Below the pieces are notes generated by a model. It was not told the DNA's origin. It worked only from the letters and a program-made list of their open reading frames with translations, and did no database searches. This document shows positions 35,930-44,340 of a DNA stretch of 64,000 nucleotides, one piece after another. Within the stretch, counting starts at the first letter, position 1. Every line of letters starts with the position of its first letter. Both the position numbers and the translations under genes were made by a program. Source of the stretch: RPQJ01 sp052035645 (GTDB lineage Bacteria > Pseudomonadota > Gammaproteobacteria > Steroidobacterales > Steroidobacteraceae); assembly GCA_052035645.1 (NCBI GenBank), contig JBPOHK010000016.1, positions 1 through 64,000 of the forward strand, written 5' to 3'.

Positions 35930-36562
35930 ATGGCTCCTCGCGCGCTCGGCGCCCTGCTCGCCGGTGCCTGTCTCGCCGCCGGCTGCGCAGCCCACCCCAA
36001 GGCACCGGCCGCCTCGCCGACGGCGGGCGTCGCGCACGCCGCGACCCAGGCGGCGGATCTCGCGCCTTACCTCGAGCCGCTCGCGCGCATGGCCGCGGGC
36101 GACGGCACCCAGCAGGCCGCGGAACTCGCCGCGCTGCTGGTCCGCTCCCAGGAAGCCCCGACGGCCGCGAATCGCCTGCGTTACGCGATCGCCCTCGGTG
36201 CCGCCGGCCACTCCGGCAGCAACCCGCAGGAAGCCCAGCGGCTGATCGACTCGCTGCTCGCGGGGCCGAACGACCTCAGGCCCGGGGAAGCGGGGCTGGC
36301 CCGGGCGTTCCAGCAGGAGTTCGGCGCGCGCGCCGCGCTGCACGCCGAGATCGCCCGCCAGCGCGAGGACCTGGAGCATCGGCTGCAGGCCGCCGACGCG
36401 GACGACGACAAGCGCTACGCATCCCTGGCAGCGGAGAACGCGCGGCTGCGCAAGGCGCTGGCGGAAGCGGAGCGCAAGCTCGAGGCGGTGGCCGAGATGG
36501 AACGCGCGCTGATCGAGCAGAACGGCGCGTCCCAGCCGAACGACCGCCCCCCGCCCCGCTGA
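35930..36562 (+). CDS. qseG: QseG-like outer-membrane lipoprotein
   Basis: A 210-aa protein. The signal peptide MAPRALGALLAGACLAAGC has a lipobox (AAGC, Cys 19). A Pro/Ala linker and a helical domain follow, and the C-terminal coiled coil (about residues 135-200) contains RQREDLEHRLQAADADDDKRYASLAAENARLRKALAEAERKLE in heptads. Its place between glrK and glrR, and this architecture, match QseG, which activates the GlrK kinase from the outer membrane. ATG 35930 is preferred; an in-frame ATG at 35888 lies in an unusually AT-rich stretch that may instead be promoter DNA. Confidence 0.8.
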   Translation: MAPRALGALLAGACLAAGCAAHPKAPAASPTAGVAHAATQAADLAPYLEPLARMAAGDGTQQAAELAALLVRSQEAPTAANRLRYAIALGAAGHSGSNPQEAQRLIDSLLAGPNDLRPGEAGLARAFQQEFGARAALHAEIARQREDLEHRLQAADADDDKRYASLAAENARLRKALAEAERKLEAVAEMERALIEQNGASQPNDRPPPR

Positions 36563-36566
36563 GGCC

Positions 36567-37835
36567 ATGACGCGCCCGAGCCGACGCCCTGCGCGCATCC
36601 TGGTCGTCGACGACGACCCTGGCCTGCTGCGACTGCTCACGATCCGCCTGCGCTCGCAGAAGTACGAAGTCGAGCCCGCGGAGAACGCGCTCAAGGCCCT
36701 CGCGGCGGTGGCGCGTTTCCGCCCCGACCTGGTGATCACCGACCTGCGCATGCCGGAGATGGACGGCATCTCGCTGCTGCGCGAGCTGCAGCGTCGCTGG
36801 CCCGGGCTGAACATCATCCTGCTGACGGCGCACGGCACCATTCCCGATGCCGTCAAGGCGACGCAGGCCGGCGCGTTCGCGTTCCTCACCAAGCCGGTCG
36901 AGAAGGAACAGCTGCTCGAGGAAGTGCAGCGCGCGCTGCGCACCTCCGGCTTCGTCGAGACGGCCGAGGACTGGCGTGCCGAGTTCGCGACCCGCAGCCC
37001 GATCGTCGAGGACCGCCTGGCCAAGGCGCACCTCGTCGCCGGCACGGACTCGGCCGTGATGATCACCGGCGACCCTGGCTCCGGCAAGGAACTGCTCGCG
37101 CGCTCGATCCATCGCGCGAGCACCCGCCGGGAGGCGCCGTTCGTGAAACTCGACTGCAGCGGCCTCGACCCGGCGGCCGACGCCGGTGAGCGCGAACTGC
37201 TGGCGGCGCTCGACGAGGCCGCCGCGGGCACGATCTTCCTGCGCAACGTGGACGAACTCGCCCCGCCCCTGCAGGCGCGGCTGGCGAAGCGCCTGGGCGG
37301 CGCCGACCTGCGCGTGCTGTCGACCAGCGACCGCAAGCCGGAGGAACTGGCCGCCGACGGCCGCTTCTCGCGCGACCTGCTCGACCGGCTGAGCGCGGTG
37401 CACATCGAACTGCCTCCGCTCGGCAAGCGCCGGGAGGACATTCCCCTGCTGGTGGCGCAATGCCTGGACGACGTCGCCGCCGAGACGTCGCAGCCGAAGC
37501 GCGCCATGTCGCCGGAGGCGCTCGAGGCGCTGGCGACGGCGAAGTGGCCGGGCAACGTGCGCCAGCTGCGCATGGTGGTGCGGCAGGCCGCCAGCCTCGG
37601 CGCCGGACCGGTCATTTCGCTCGAACAGGTCCGCGAAGCGCAGGGCGCCAGCACGTCGCTGCCGAGCTTCGACGAGGCGCGTGACGAGTTCACGCGTGGG
37701 TACCTGGTGCAGCTGCTGCAGATCACCCAGGGCAACGTGAGCCAGGCGGCGCGCATGGCCCGGCGCAACCGGACCGACTTCTACAAGCTGCTGACCAAGC
37801 ACGACCTGCGGCCCGAGGAGTTCAAGGACCCCTGA
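36567..37835 (+). CDS. glrR: GlrR-type response regulator with degenerate AAA+ domain
   Basis: A 422-aa NtrC-family protein. The receiver (8-125) has D59 as phospho-acceptor. The AAA+ region (about 140-345) keeps a Walker A (GDPGSGKE, 168-175), but the stretch that should hold ELFGHEKGAFTGA is missing: the sequence goes from KLDCSGL (200) through a short AGERELLAALDEAAA straight to GTIFLRNVDEL. The Walker B Asp-Glu is replaced by Arg-Asn. The C-terminal Fis-type helix-turn-helix (ITQGNVSQAARMARRNRTDFYKLL, about 386-410) is typical of GlrR. Known GlrR proteins activate sigma-54 promoters; without the GAFTGA loop this one probably cannot and may act as a plain repressor or a sigma-70 activator. 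Confidence 0.9.
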   Translation: MTRPSRRPARILVVDDDPGLLRLLTIRLRSQKYEVEPAENALKALAAVARFRPDLVITDLRMPEMDGISLLRELQRRWPGLNIILLTAHGTIPDAVKATQAGAFAFLTKPVEKEQLLEEVQRALRTSGFVETAEDWRAEFATRSPIVEDRLAKAHLVAGTDSAVMITGDPGSGKELLARSIHRASTRREAPFVKLDCSGLDPAADAGERELLAALDEAAAGTIFLRNVDELAPPLQARLAKRLGGADLRVLSTSDRKPEELAADGRFSRDLLDRLSAVHIELPPLGKRREDIPLLVAQCLDDVAAETSQPKRAMSPEALEALATAKWPGNVRQLRMVVRQAASLGAGPVISLEQVREAQGASTSLPSFDEARDEFTRGYLVQLLQITQGNVSQAARMARRNRTDFYKLLTKHDLRPEEFKDP

Positions 37836-37859
37836 CCCCACCGCTAGCGGGCCGTGGCC

Positions 37860-37886
37860 GGAAAACCACAATTGCTTGTGTTTTCC
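37860..37886 (+). terminator. Hairpin after the glrR operon
   Basis: GGAAAA-C-CACAA pairs with TTGTG-TTTTCC around a four-base loop, with one bulged C. TTTT lies in the 3' arm, so it may work as a terminator. It is 25 bp after the glrR stop. Confidence 0.5.
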
Positions 37887-37916
37887 CCGCCGGATCAACA
37901 TAATGCGCCCCGCCGA

Positions 37917-38012
37917 GAACGGCGACCGGTCTCTCCACCGCGTCCCAAGCAGGCCCACCCAACCCCTGCCCGGCTAAAGCTGGCCCTGCCATGCGAGCGG
38001 GGCGTGCCGTTC
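37917..38012 (+). promoter_or_regulatory. Structured leader upstream of the Ig/FnIII lipoprotein
   Basis: GAACGGC (37917-37923) pairs with GCCGTTC (38006-38012), closing about 80 nt that include GCAGG/CCTGC (37950-37969). The 3' half (CTAAAG, then AGCGGGG and GCCG) loosely resembles GEMM-type c-di-GMP riboswitches, but the expected 5' GCAAA core is not obvious. The lipoprotein start is 28 bp further on. Confidence 0.3.
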
Positions 38013-38040
38013 GGACCCATATTCGTCGAGGAAGACCATC

Positions 38041-38742
38041 TTGCAGTTCCCCACCTTGCCGGGGGACGCGCTGCGCGTGGCTCGCGCCTGCATCCCCGGC
38101 ATCATCGCGACCGTGGCGCTCGCCGCCTGCGGCAATGACAACCTCATCGGCGGCTCGACTTCCGATGCCCCGCCCACCTCCCCGTCCACGGGCAACCGCG
38201 CTCCGAGCCTCACCGGCACGCCGCGATCCACGGTCCGGGTGAACGAGGCCTACGACTTCCAGCCCACGGCCTTCGACGCCGACGGCGATCCGTTGCGCTT
38301 CGAGATCACCGGCAAGCCCTCCTGGGCGCTGTTCAATGCCAATACGGGCCGGCTCTACGGCACCCCTCCGGCCGGAACGTCGGGCACGTTCGGCGGCATC
38401 GAGATCCGCGTGACGGACGGCGTCGCCACGACCCGGCTGCCGGTGTTCTCGATCCAGGTGCTCGCCGCGGCCGGCGGAACCCCGGGGTCGGCCGTGCTCA
38501 GCTGGACCCGCCCGACGGTCAACAGCGACGGCTCGAGCCTCGGCAACCTCGCCGGGTACCGCGTCTACTACGGCCCCTCGCCGTCGCAGTCGAGCACCAC
38601 CCTGGTGATCACCGACCCGTCCTCGACCAGCGCGACGATCAACGGGCTGACGTCGGGCACGTGGTACTTCGCGATCGCCTCGTACACCACGAGCGGCGCG
38701 GAGAGCAGCCGCACGCCGCAGGTATCGGTCGTCATCGGCTGA
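38041..38742 (+). CDS. Lipoprotein with Ig-like and fibronectin type III domains
   Basis: A 233-aa exported protein. The start is TTG 38041, with GAGGAAG about 8 bp upstream. The signal peptide ends in the lipobox LAAC (Cys 30). After a Ser/Thr/Pro linker comes a cadherin/He_PIG-type Ig domain (about 53-140) with APSLTGTPRSTVRVNEAYDFQPTAFDADGDPLRFEITGKPSWALFNANTGRLYGTPPA, a well-known putative-Ig signature. A fibronectin type III domain follows (about 147-233; AVLSWTRPTVNSDGSSLGNLAGYRVYYG). It probably binds a glycan or protein at the cell surface; no catalytic motif is seen. Confidence 0.82.
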   Translation: MQFPTLPGDALRVARACIPGIIATVALAACGNDNLIGGSTSDAPPTSPSTGNRAPSLTGTPRSTVRVNEAYDFQPTAFDADGDPLRFEITGKPSWALFNANTGRLYGTPPAGTSGTFGGIEIRVTDGVATTRLPVFSIQVLAAAGGTPGSAVLSWTRPTVNSDGSSLGNLAGYRVYYGPSPSQSSTTLVITDPSSTSATINGLTSGTWYFAIASYTTSGAESSRTPQVSVVIG

Positions 38743-38815
38743 TTTTGTTTTGCGATACAGCCCGCAGAAGCAGCCGCGGGCGTAGCGCAGGATCGGGGCC
38801 CGGGAACCTGCAGCC

Positions 38816-39925
38816 ATGGCCACCACCGAGGTCGTCGAGGTCGCTGTCGTCGGGGCCGGCGTGGTCGGCCTCGCGATCGCGCGCGCCTGCGCCGAGGCCG
38901 GCCGCGAGACGGTCCTGATCGAGCGTCACGCGCACCCCGGCACAGAGACCTCCTCGCGCAATTCCGGCGTCATCCACTCCGGCATCTACTATCCCGCGCA
39001 CAGCCTGAAGGCGCGGCTCTGCGTCGAGGGACGCGAGCGCCTCTACGCGTATTGCGCCGCGCGGGGCATCGCCCACCGGCGCACGGGCAAGCTCATCGTC
39101 GCGCAGGAGCACCAGCTGCCGGCACTGCGCGGGTTGCAGGCCCGCGGACTCGCCAACGGCGTGCGCGATCTCGAGTGGCTGGAGGCGGCGCAGGCCCGGG
39201 CGCTCGAGCCCGAGGTGCGCTGCGCCGCCGGCCTGTTCTCGCCCTCGACCGGCATCGTGGACCCGCACGAGCTGATGACGGCGCTGCAGGGCGACCTCGA
39301 ATCGGCCGGCGGGGCCGTCGCCGTCGGCTCGAACGTCACCGCGATCCGCCGGACCGGCAGCGAACTGCGACTGACGGTGGAAAGCGACGGCGTGCCAGGC
39401 GAACTGGCGGCCCGGCACGTGATCGTCTCGGCCGGGCTCGATGCCGTTGCGCTCGCGAAGCGCATCGAGGGCTATCCGGCCGACCGCATCCCGTCCGCCT
39501 GGCGAGCGAAGGGCAACTACTTCGCCTGCGCCGGCCGGCCGTTCCGCCACCTCGTCTACCCCATGCCGAACGAGGCGGGGCTCGGCGTGCACGCCACGCT
39601 CGACCTCGACGGCAGCACGCGTTTCGGGCCGGACGTGGAGTGGACGGACAACCAGGACTATGCGGTCGACCCGGCGCGTGCCGATGCGTTCTACGCATCG
39701 ATCCGCGAGTACTGGCCCGGCCTGCCCGACGGCGCATTGCGCCCGGGCTACGCGGGGATGCGGCCGAAGATCGCCGGCCCGGACCAGCCGGCCGCCGACT
39801 TCATGATCGCCGGACCCGCCGAGCATGGGATCGCGGGCCTGGTGGCGCTGTTCGGCATCGAGTCGCCGGGACTCACCGCCTCGCTCGCCCTGGGTGCCTA
39901 CGTAGCCGGGGCCGTGTTTTCCTAA
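38816..39925 (+). CDS. lhgO: FAD-dependent oxidoreductase, L-2-hydroxyglutarate oxidase (LhgO)-like
   Basis: A 369-aa DAO-family flavoprotein. The FAD motif is VAVVGAGVVGLAIARACAEAG with IERH closing the Rossmann unit. The SSRNSGVIHSGIYYPAHSLKARLCVEGR segment is typical of L-2-hydroxyglutarate oxidases and close relatives. The C-terminal DFMIAGPAEHGIAGLVALFGIESPGLTASLALG closes the FAD site. It likely oxidises L-2-hydroxyglutarate or a similar 2-hydroxy acid and passes the electrons to the respiratory chain. The length is slightly shorter than that of E. coli LhgO (422 aa), so the substrate is less certain. The gene stands alone. Confidence 0.85.
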   Translation: MATTEVVEVAVVGAGVVGLAIARACAEAGRETVLIERHAHPGTETSSRNSGVIHSGIYYPAHSLKARLCVEGRERLYAYCAARGIAHRRTGKLIVAQEHQLPALRGLQARGLANGVRDLEWLEAAQARALEPEVRCAAGLFSPSTGIVDPHELMTALQGDLESAGGAVAVGSNVTAIRRTGSELRLTVESDGVPGELAARHVIVSAGLDAVALAKRIEGYPADRIPSAWRAKGNYFACAGRPFRHLVYPMPNEAGLGVHATLDLDGSTRFGPDVEWTDNQDYAVDPARADAFYASIREYWPGLPDGALRPGYAGMRPKIAGPDQPAADFMIAGPAEHGIAGLVALFGIESPGLTASLALGAYVAGAVFS

Positions 39926-40079
39926 GTGCATGTATTGCCTGATTGAATCGACAATCCGCCGGGCGATGCGCTACCGTACCTCCCCCCGGCTGAAGAGCCG
40001 CCGTCCGTTCGGGATGGAACGGCGGAACACCAACGATTCGACGCGGCGCTCGGCCGCCACGACCCGGATGTCGTCCACG

Positions 40080-43000
40080 ATGAAACTGCGCGCACTCTCC
40101 CTGCTCCTCGCCTCGACCGTGGCCCTCAGCGGCTGCCTGAGCGGCGATCCCGACTCGATCGACGGCGGCAACAACGGCAACGAGCCGGTGGTGACGCTGC
40201 AGGCGAATCCGTCGCGCATCGTCACCGGCAGCGCATCCACGCTCACCTGGAGCGCCAGCGGCGCGCGCAGCTGCGTCGCGTCGGGCTCGTGGTCGGGCGA
40301 GAAGGACACGAGCGGCAGCGAGTCGACCGGCGCGCTGACCACGTCGCAGAACTACGTCCTCACCTGCAGCGGTCCCGGCGGCACGACGCAGCAGGCCGTG
40401 CCGGTCACGGTTTCCGACGCGCCCCCGACGCTGACCCTGAGCGCCAGCCCGACTTCGGCGGCCCCGGGCGCCACGATCACGCTCACCTGGCAGTCGACCG
40501 ACGCGCGGGCCTGTCTCGCCTCCGGCGGCTGGACGGGCGGCAAGCCGCTCAGCGGCAGCGAGTTCATCATCGGCCTCGCGGCCTCGAGCGACTTCACGCT
40601 GAACTGCAGCGGGCCGGGCGGCTCGATCAGCCGCACGGTGTCGGTCACGATCAACGCCGGCCCGCCCGCGCCGACCGTCACGCTCGCGGCCAACCCGACC
40701 TCGGTCGTGATCGGCAACCCGACGCAGCTCACCTGGAGCAGCACCAACGCCACGGGCTGCACCGCGTCCGACGGCTGGAGCGGCAGCAGGGCCGCCACCG
40801 GCAGCGAGGCGTCTGCACCGCTCACGGCCGACACGAACTTCACCCTGAGCTGCACGGGCCCGGGCGGCACGTCCTCGCAGACGGTGACGGTAACCGCAGG
40901 CACGCCGCCCGCGCCGCCCACCGTCACGCTGGTCGCGAACCCCGCCACGATCGCGAGCGGCGGCACGTCGACCCTGAGCTGGAGTTCGACCAACGCCAGC
41001 AGCTGCACCGCGACGGGCGGCTGGAGCGGCGGCAAGGCGATCGCGGGTTCGCAGACGACCGCGCCGCTGGCGGCGACGACCGACTTCACCCTCAGCTGCA
41101 GCGGCGCCGGCGGCACGTCTTCGCAGACGGTGACAGTGAGCGTCGCCCCGGCCCCCACGCTCAACTTCACGGCCAATCCGACCACGGTGCAGAGCGGAGG
41201 CACCTCGGCGCTCACCTGGGTGACGACCAACGCGACGGCCTGCACCGCCTCGGGCGGCTGGAGCGGCGGCAAGGTGGCGAACGGCAGCCAGATGACGGCG
41301 CCGCTGACGCAGTCGACCACCTTCACGCTCGCGTGCACCGGCACGGGCGGCAGTGTCACGCGCTCCGTGACGGTCGCAGTGGCGTCGGCTCCGACCCTGA
41401 CGCTGACCGCCCTGCCCGTCAACGTGGCGAACGGTGGCACGGCCTCGATCAACTGGAGTTCGACCAACGCGACGAGCTGCACGGCATCGGGCGGCTGGAG
41501 CGGCACCAAGGCCACCAGCGGCACCGAGACCTCCGCGCCGATCAATGCCGACACGACGTTCACGCTGACCTGCACCGGCACCGGCGGGTCGGTCACCCAG
41601 AGCGCTTCGGTGACGGTCGTACCGGCCCCGACGGTCGCCCTCGGCGCGAACCCGACGACCGTCGCGAGCGGCGCAGCCGCCACGCTGATGTGGAGCTCGA
41701 CCAACGCGACGAGTTGCAATGCGACCGACGGCTGGACCGGACCGAAAGCCACCTCCGGGACGCAGACCACGGCACCGCTGTCGACCACGACGACGTACAC
41801 GCTGACCTGCACCGGCACGGGCGGCAGCGCATCGCAGAGCGTCACCGTGACGGTGATCCCGCCGCCGACCGTCTCGCTCAGCGTGACGCCGTCGGTGATC
41901 GCCTCGGGCGGCTCGTCGACGCTCGCCTGGAGCGCGACCAACGCGACCTCGTGCACGGCCAGCGACGGCTGGAGCGGCAGCCGGGCCACCAGCGGCTCCG
42001 AGTCGACGGGCCCGGTGACCACCACCACCACCTACACCCTCAGCTGCACCGGCCAGAGCGGGTCGGCGTCCCGCAGCGTCACGCTCACCGTCGCACCGCC
42101 GCCGACCGTGAGCCTCGGGGCCAGCCCCACCAGCCTCGCGAGCGGCGCGGCCGCCACGCTGACGTGGAGCTCGACCAACGCGACGAACTGCACCGCCTCG
42201 GGCGGCTGGAGCGGCAGCAAGGCCACCAGCGGCTCGCAGTCGACCGGCCCGATCGCCGCGACCGCCACGTTCACGCTCACGTGCACCGGGTCCGGCGGGA
42301 CGGCTGCCCAGAGCGTGACGGTCACGGTCGTGCCGGCGCCGACGCTGGCATTGAGCGCGAGCCCCACCAGCCTCGCCAGCGGCGCGGCCTCCACGCTCAC
42401 CTGGAGTTCCACCGACGCGACGAGTTGCACCGCCTCGGGCGGCTGGAGCGGCAGCAAGGCCACCAGCGGCTCGCAGTCGACCGGCCCGGTCGCCACGACG
42501 ACGACGTTCACGCTGGCGTGCACCGGCACCGGCGGCACGGCGACGCAGAGCGCGACGGTCACCGTCGTGCCCGCACCGACGGTGACGCTCACCGCGAACC
42601 CCACCAGCGTCACGAGCGGCGGCTCCTCGACCCTGAGCTGGAGCTCGACCAACGCGACCAGCTGCACCGCCTCGGGCGGCTGGAGCGGCAGCAAGGGCAC
42701 CAGCGGTTCGCAGTCGACCGGCGCACTCGCCGCGTCCACCACGTTCACGCTCAGCTGCACCGGCACCGGCGGCACCACCGACGCCAGCGCCACGGTCACC
42801 GTGAATGCTCCGCCCGTCCCGACGGTGACGCTCAGCGCGAGTCCGGCCAGCGTCACGACCGGCGGCTCCTCGACGCTGACCTGGAGTTCGACCGACGCCA
42901 CCAGTTGCACCGCCTCGGGCGGCTGGAGCGGCAGCAAGGCCACCAGCGGTTCGCAGTCGACCGGCGCCCTCGCCGCGTCCACCACGTTCACCCTCAGCTG

Positions 43001-44294
43001 CACCGGCGCGGGCGGCAGCGCCGACGCCAGCACCACGGTGACCGTCGGCGCCGTGGCCGGGGTCGCCTTCCCGCTGCACGTCGAGGCCGGTACCCGCTAC
43101 CTCGTGGATGCGAACGGCAACCCGTTCTTCATCCACGGCGACACGCCGTGGGCGCTCGCCACGCAGCTGACGCGCGAAGAGGTGGTGACCTACCTGGAGA
43201 ACCGCCGCCTGAAGGGGTTCAACACGATCCTCATCGAGCTGATGGAGCACTTCTTCTCCACCAACCCGCCGAACAACGCCTATGGCGAGGGGCCGTTCCT
43301 CACCCCGGGCGATTTCGCGACGCCGAACGAGGCGTATTTCGCGCACGTCGAGTACATCGTCGCGCAGGCGAAGTCGCGGGGCATGCTCGTGATGATCACG
43401 CCGGCCTACATGGGCTTCGGCGGCGGCAGCGAGGGCTGGTACCAGGAGATGGTCGCCAACGGCGCGACCAAGCTGCGCACCTTCGGCCAGTACGTCGGCA
43501 ACCGTTTCAAGGCCTACGACAACATCCTCTGGATCCAGGGCGGCGACTACAACCCGCCCGAGAAGCTGCTGATGCGCGCCGTGGCCAACGGCATCAACGA
43601 CGCGACGCCTGGCTCGCTGCAGTCGTTCCACGGCCAGCGCTTCACGTCGGCGCTGGCCTTCGCGACGGGCGAGAGCTGGCTCAACGTCAACAACTCCTAT
43701 TCGAGCGAAAGCACCGTGGTGAGCGACGCCTTCACCGAGTACGCGCGCTCGAGCATGCCGTTCTTCCTGAGCGAGGGCCGCTACGAAGGCGAGACGACCG
43801 GCACCGAGGTCGTGGCCCGGGCGCAGGGGTACCAGGCGGTGCTCTCGGGCGCCAGCGGCCACCTGTACGGCAACAACCCGGTGTGGCTGTTCGCCTCCGG
43901 CTGGGAGGCCGCCATGGATGCGCCGGGCGCGTCGACGCTGCGCCACCTGAAGTCGCTGTTCGATTCGCTCGCGTGGTGGACGCTGGTGCCCGACACGGGC
44001 GGCACGCTGGTCACTTCCGGCGTCGGCAGCGGCACGTCGCGCACGGGCGCTGCGCGCGCGAACACGGGCGCGTTCGCACTCGTGTACATGCCCTCCTCGC
44101 GCACCATCGCGGTGAGCATGGGCCAGCTGTCGGGGCCGAACGTGCGGGCCCGCTGGTACGACCCGACGAACGGGACGTATTCCACCGTCGCCGGCTCGCC
44201 GTTCACCGCCTCGGGCTCCCGGAGCTTCACGCCCACGGGCAACAACTCGCGCGGATTCAGTGACTGGGTTCTCGTTCTGGACTCTGTGCCCTGA
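40080..44294 (+). CDS. Giant surface lipoprotein: twelve Ig-like repeats plus DUF4038 (GH140-like) domain
   Basis: A 1404-aa protein. The signal peptide MKLRALSLLLASTVALSGC has a lipobox LSGC (Cys 19). About twelve tandem beta-sandwich repeats of about 79 residues follow (residues 36-990). Each has an SCTASGGWSG core with one Cys and an FTLSCTGTGG strand with a second Cys, probably one disulfide per repeat. The C-terminal part (about 992-1404) is a DUF4038-type TIM barrel with a beta-sandwich tail, starting GTRYLVDANGNPFFIHGDTPWALATQL. The likely catalytic residues are the Asp of LWIQGGDY and the Glu of FFLSEGRYEGE, placed as in GH140 apiosidases. The repeats would hold the enzyme away from the outer membrane. 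An in-frame ATG at 40068 is an alternative start. Confidence 0.9.
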   Translation: MKLRALSLLLASTVALSGCLSGDPDSIDGGNNGNEPVVTLQANPSRIVTGSASTLTWSASGARSCVASGSWSGEKDTSGSESTGALTTSQNYVLTCSGPGGTTQQAVPVTVSDAPPTLTLSASPTSAAPGATITLTWQSTDARACLASGGWTGGKPLSGSEFIIGLAASSDFTLNCSGPGGSISRTVSVTINAGPPAPTVTLAANPTSVVIGNPTQLTWSSTNATGCTASDGWSGSRAATGSEASAPLTADTNFTLSCTGPGGTSSQTVTVTAGTPPAPPTVTLVANPATIASGGTSTLSWSSTNASSCTATGGWSGGKAIAGSQTTAPLAATTDFTLSCSGAGGTSSQTVTVSVAPAPTLNFTANPTTVQSGGTSALTWVTTNATACTASGGWSGGKVANGSQMTAPLTQSTTFTLACTGTGGSVTRSVTVAVASAPTLTLTALPVNVANGGTASINWSSTNATSCTASGGWSGTKATSGTETSAPINADTTFTLTCTGTGGSVTQSASVTVVPAPTVALGANPTTVASGAAATLMWSSTNATSCNATDGWTGPKATSGTQTTAPLSTTTTYTLTCTGTGGSASQSVTVTVIPPPTVSLSVTPSVIASGGSSTLAWSATNATSCTASDGWSGSRATSGSESTGPVTTTTTYTLSCTGQSGSASRSVTLTVAPPPTVSLGASPTSLASGAAATLTWSSTNATNCTASGGWSGSKATSGSQSTGPIAATATFTLTCTGSGGTAAQSVTVTVVPAPTLALSASPTSLASGAASTLTWSSTDATSCTASGGWSGSKATSGSQSTGPVATTTTFTLACTGTGGTATQSATVTVVPAPTVTLTANPTSVTSGGSSTLSWSSTNATSCTASGGWSGSKGTSGSQSTGALAASTTFTLSCTGTGGTTDASATVTVNAPPVPTVTLSASPASVTTGGSSTLTWSSTDATSCTASGGWSGSKATSGSQSTGALAASTTFTLSCTGAGGSADASTTVTVGAVAGVAFPLHVEAGTRYLVDANGNPFFIHGDTPWALATQLTREEVVTYLENRRLKGFNTILIELMEHFFSTNPPNNAYGEGPFLTPGDFATPNEAYFAHVEYIVAQAKSRGMLVMITPAYMGFGGGSEGWYQEMVANGATKLRTFGQYVGNRFKAYDNILWIQGGDYNPPEKLLMRAVANGINDATPGSLQSFHGQRFTSALAFATGESWLNVNNSYSSESTVVSDAFTEYARSSMPFFLSEGRYEGETTGTEVVARAQGYQAVLSGASGHLYGNNPVWLFASGWEAAMDAPGASTLRHLKSLFDSLAWWTLVPDTGGTLVTSGVGSGTSRTGAARANTGAFALVYMPSSRTIAVSMGQLSGPNVRARWYDPTNGTYSTVAGSPFTASGSRSFTPTGNNSRGFSDWVLVLDSVP
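40185..43047 (+). repeat. Twelve tandem ~237-243-bp coding repeats
   Basis: Internal repeats of the giant lipoprotein. The last four copies share almost identical DNA around the GGWSGSK core (near 42191, 42428, 42665 and 42908, spaced 237, 237 and 243 bp), while the early copies differ more. This suggests recent duplication or gene conversion at the 3' end of the array. Confidence 0.88.
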
Positions 44295-44315
44295 GGATAA
44301 TCCTCGACCAGAACG
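44273..44315 (+). terminator. Hairpin at the end of the giant lipoprotein gene
   Basis: CGTTCTGG (44273-44280) pairs with CCAGAACG (44308-44315), with an inner palindrome GAGGATAATCCTC (44293-44305). It spans the stop codon and lacks a T-run, so it may end, protect or regulate the message. Confidence 0.45.
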
Positions 44316-44340
44316 AATAGCCTGCCTCGCGGGGTGACCC

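Noticed and set aside
36567..37835. GlrR as a pseudogene or sequencing error
   Set aside because: The frame is intact across the gap, the flanking AAA+ segments continue in phase, and the Walker B change is independent of the missing loop, so a true degenerate domain is more likely.
40185..43047. Possible CRISPR or satellite array
   Set aside because: The repeats are about 240 bp, code for beta-sandwich domains in one open frame, and are not separated by unique spacers.
39873..43946. A 1357-codon open frame on the minus strand
   Set aside because: It mirrors the Ig-like repeats of the giant lipoprotein, giving a repetitive RRGGAA-type sequence. There is no start signal, and the sense frame has clear domains.
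40289..44263. A 1324-codon open frame on the plus strand
   Set aside because: It is a +1-frame shadow of the giant lipoprotein, rich in Arg and His with no conserved features.
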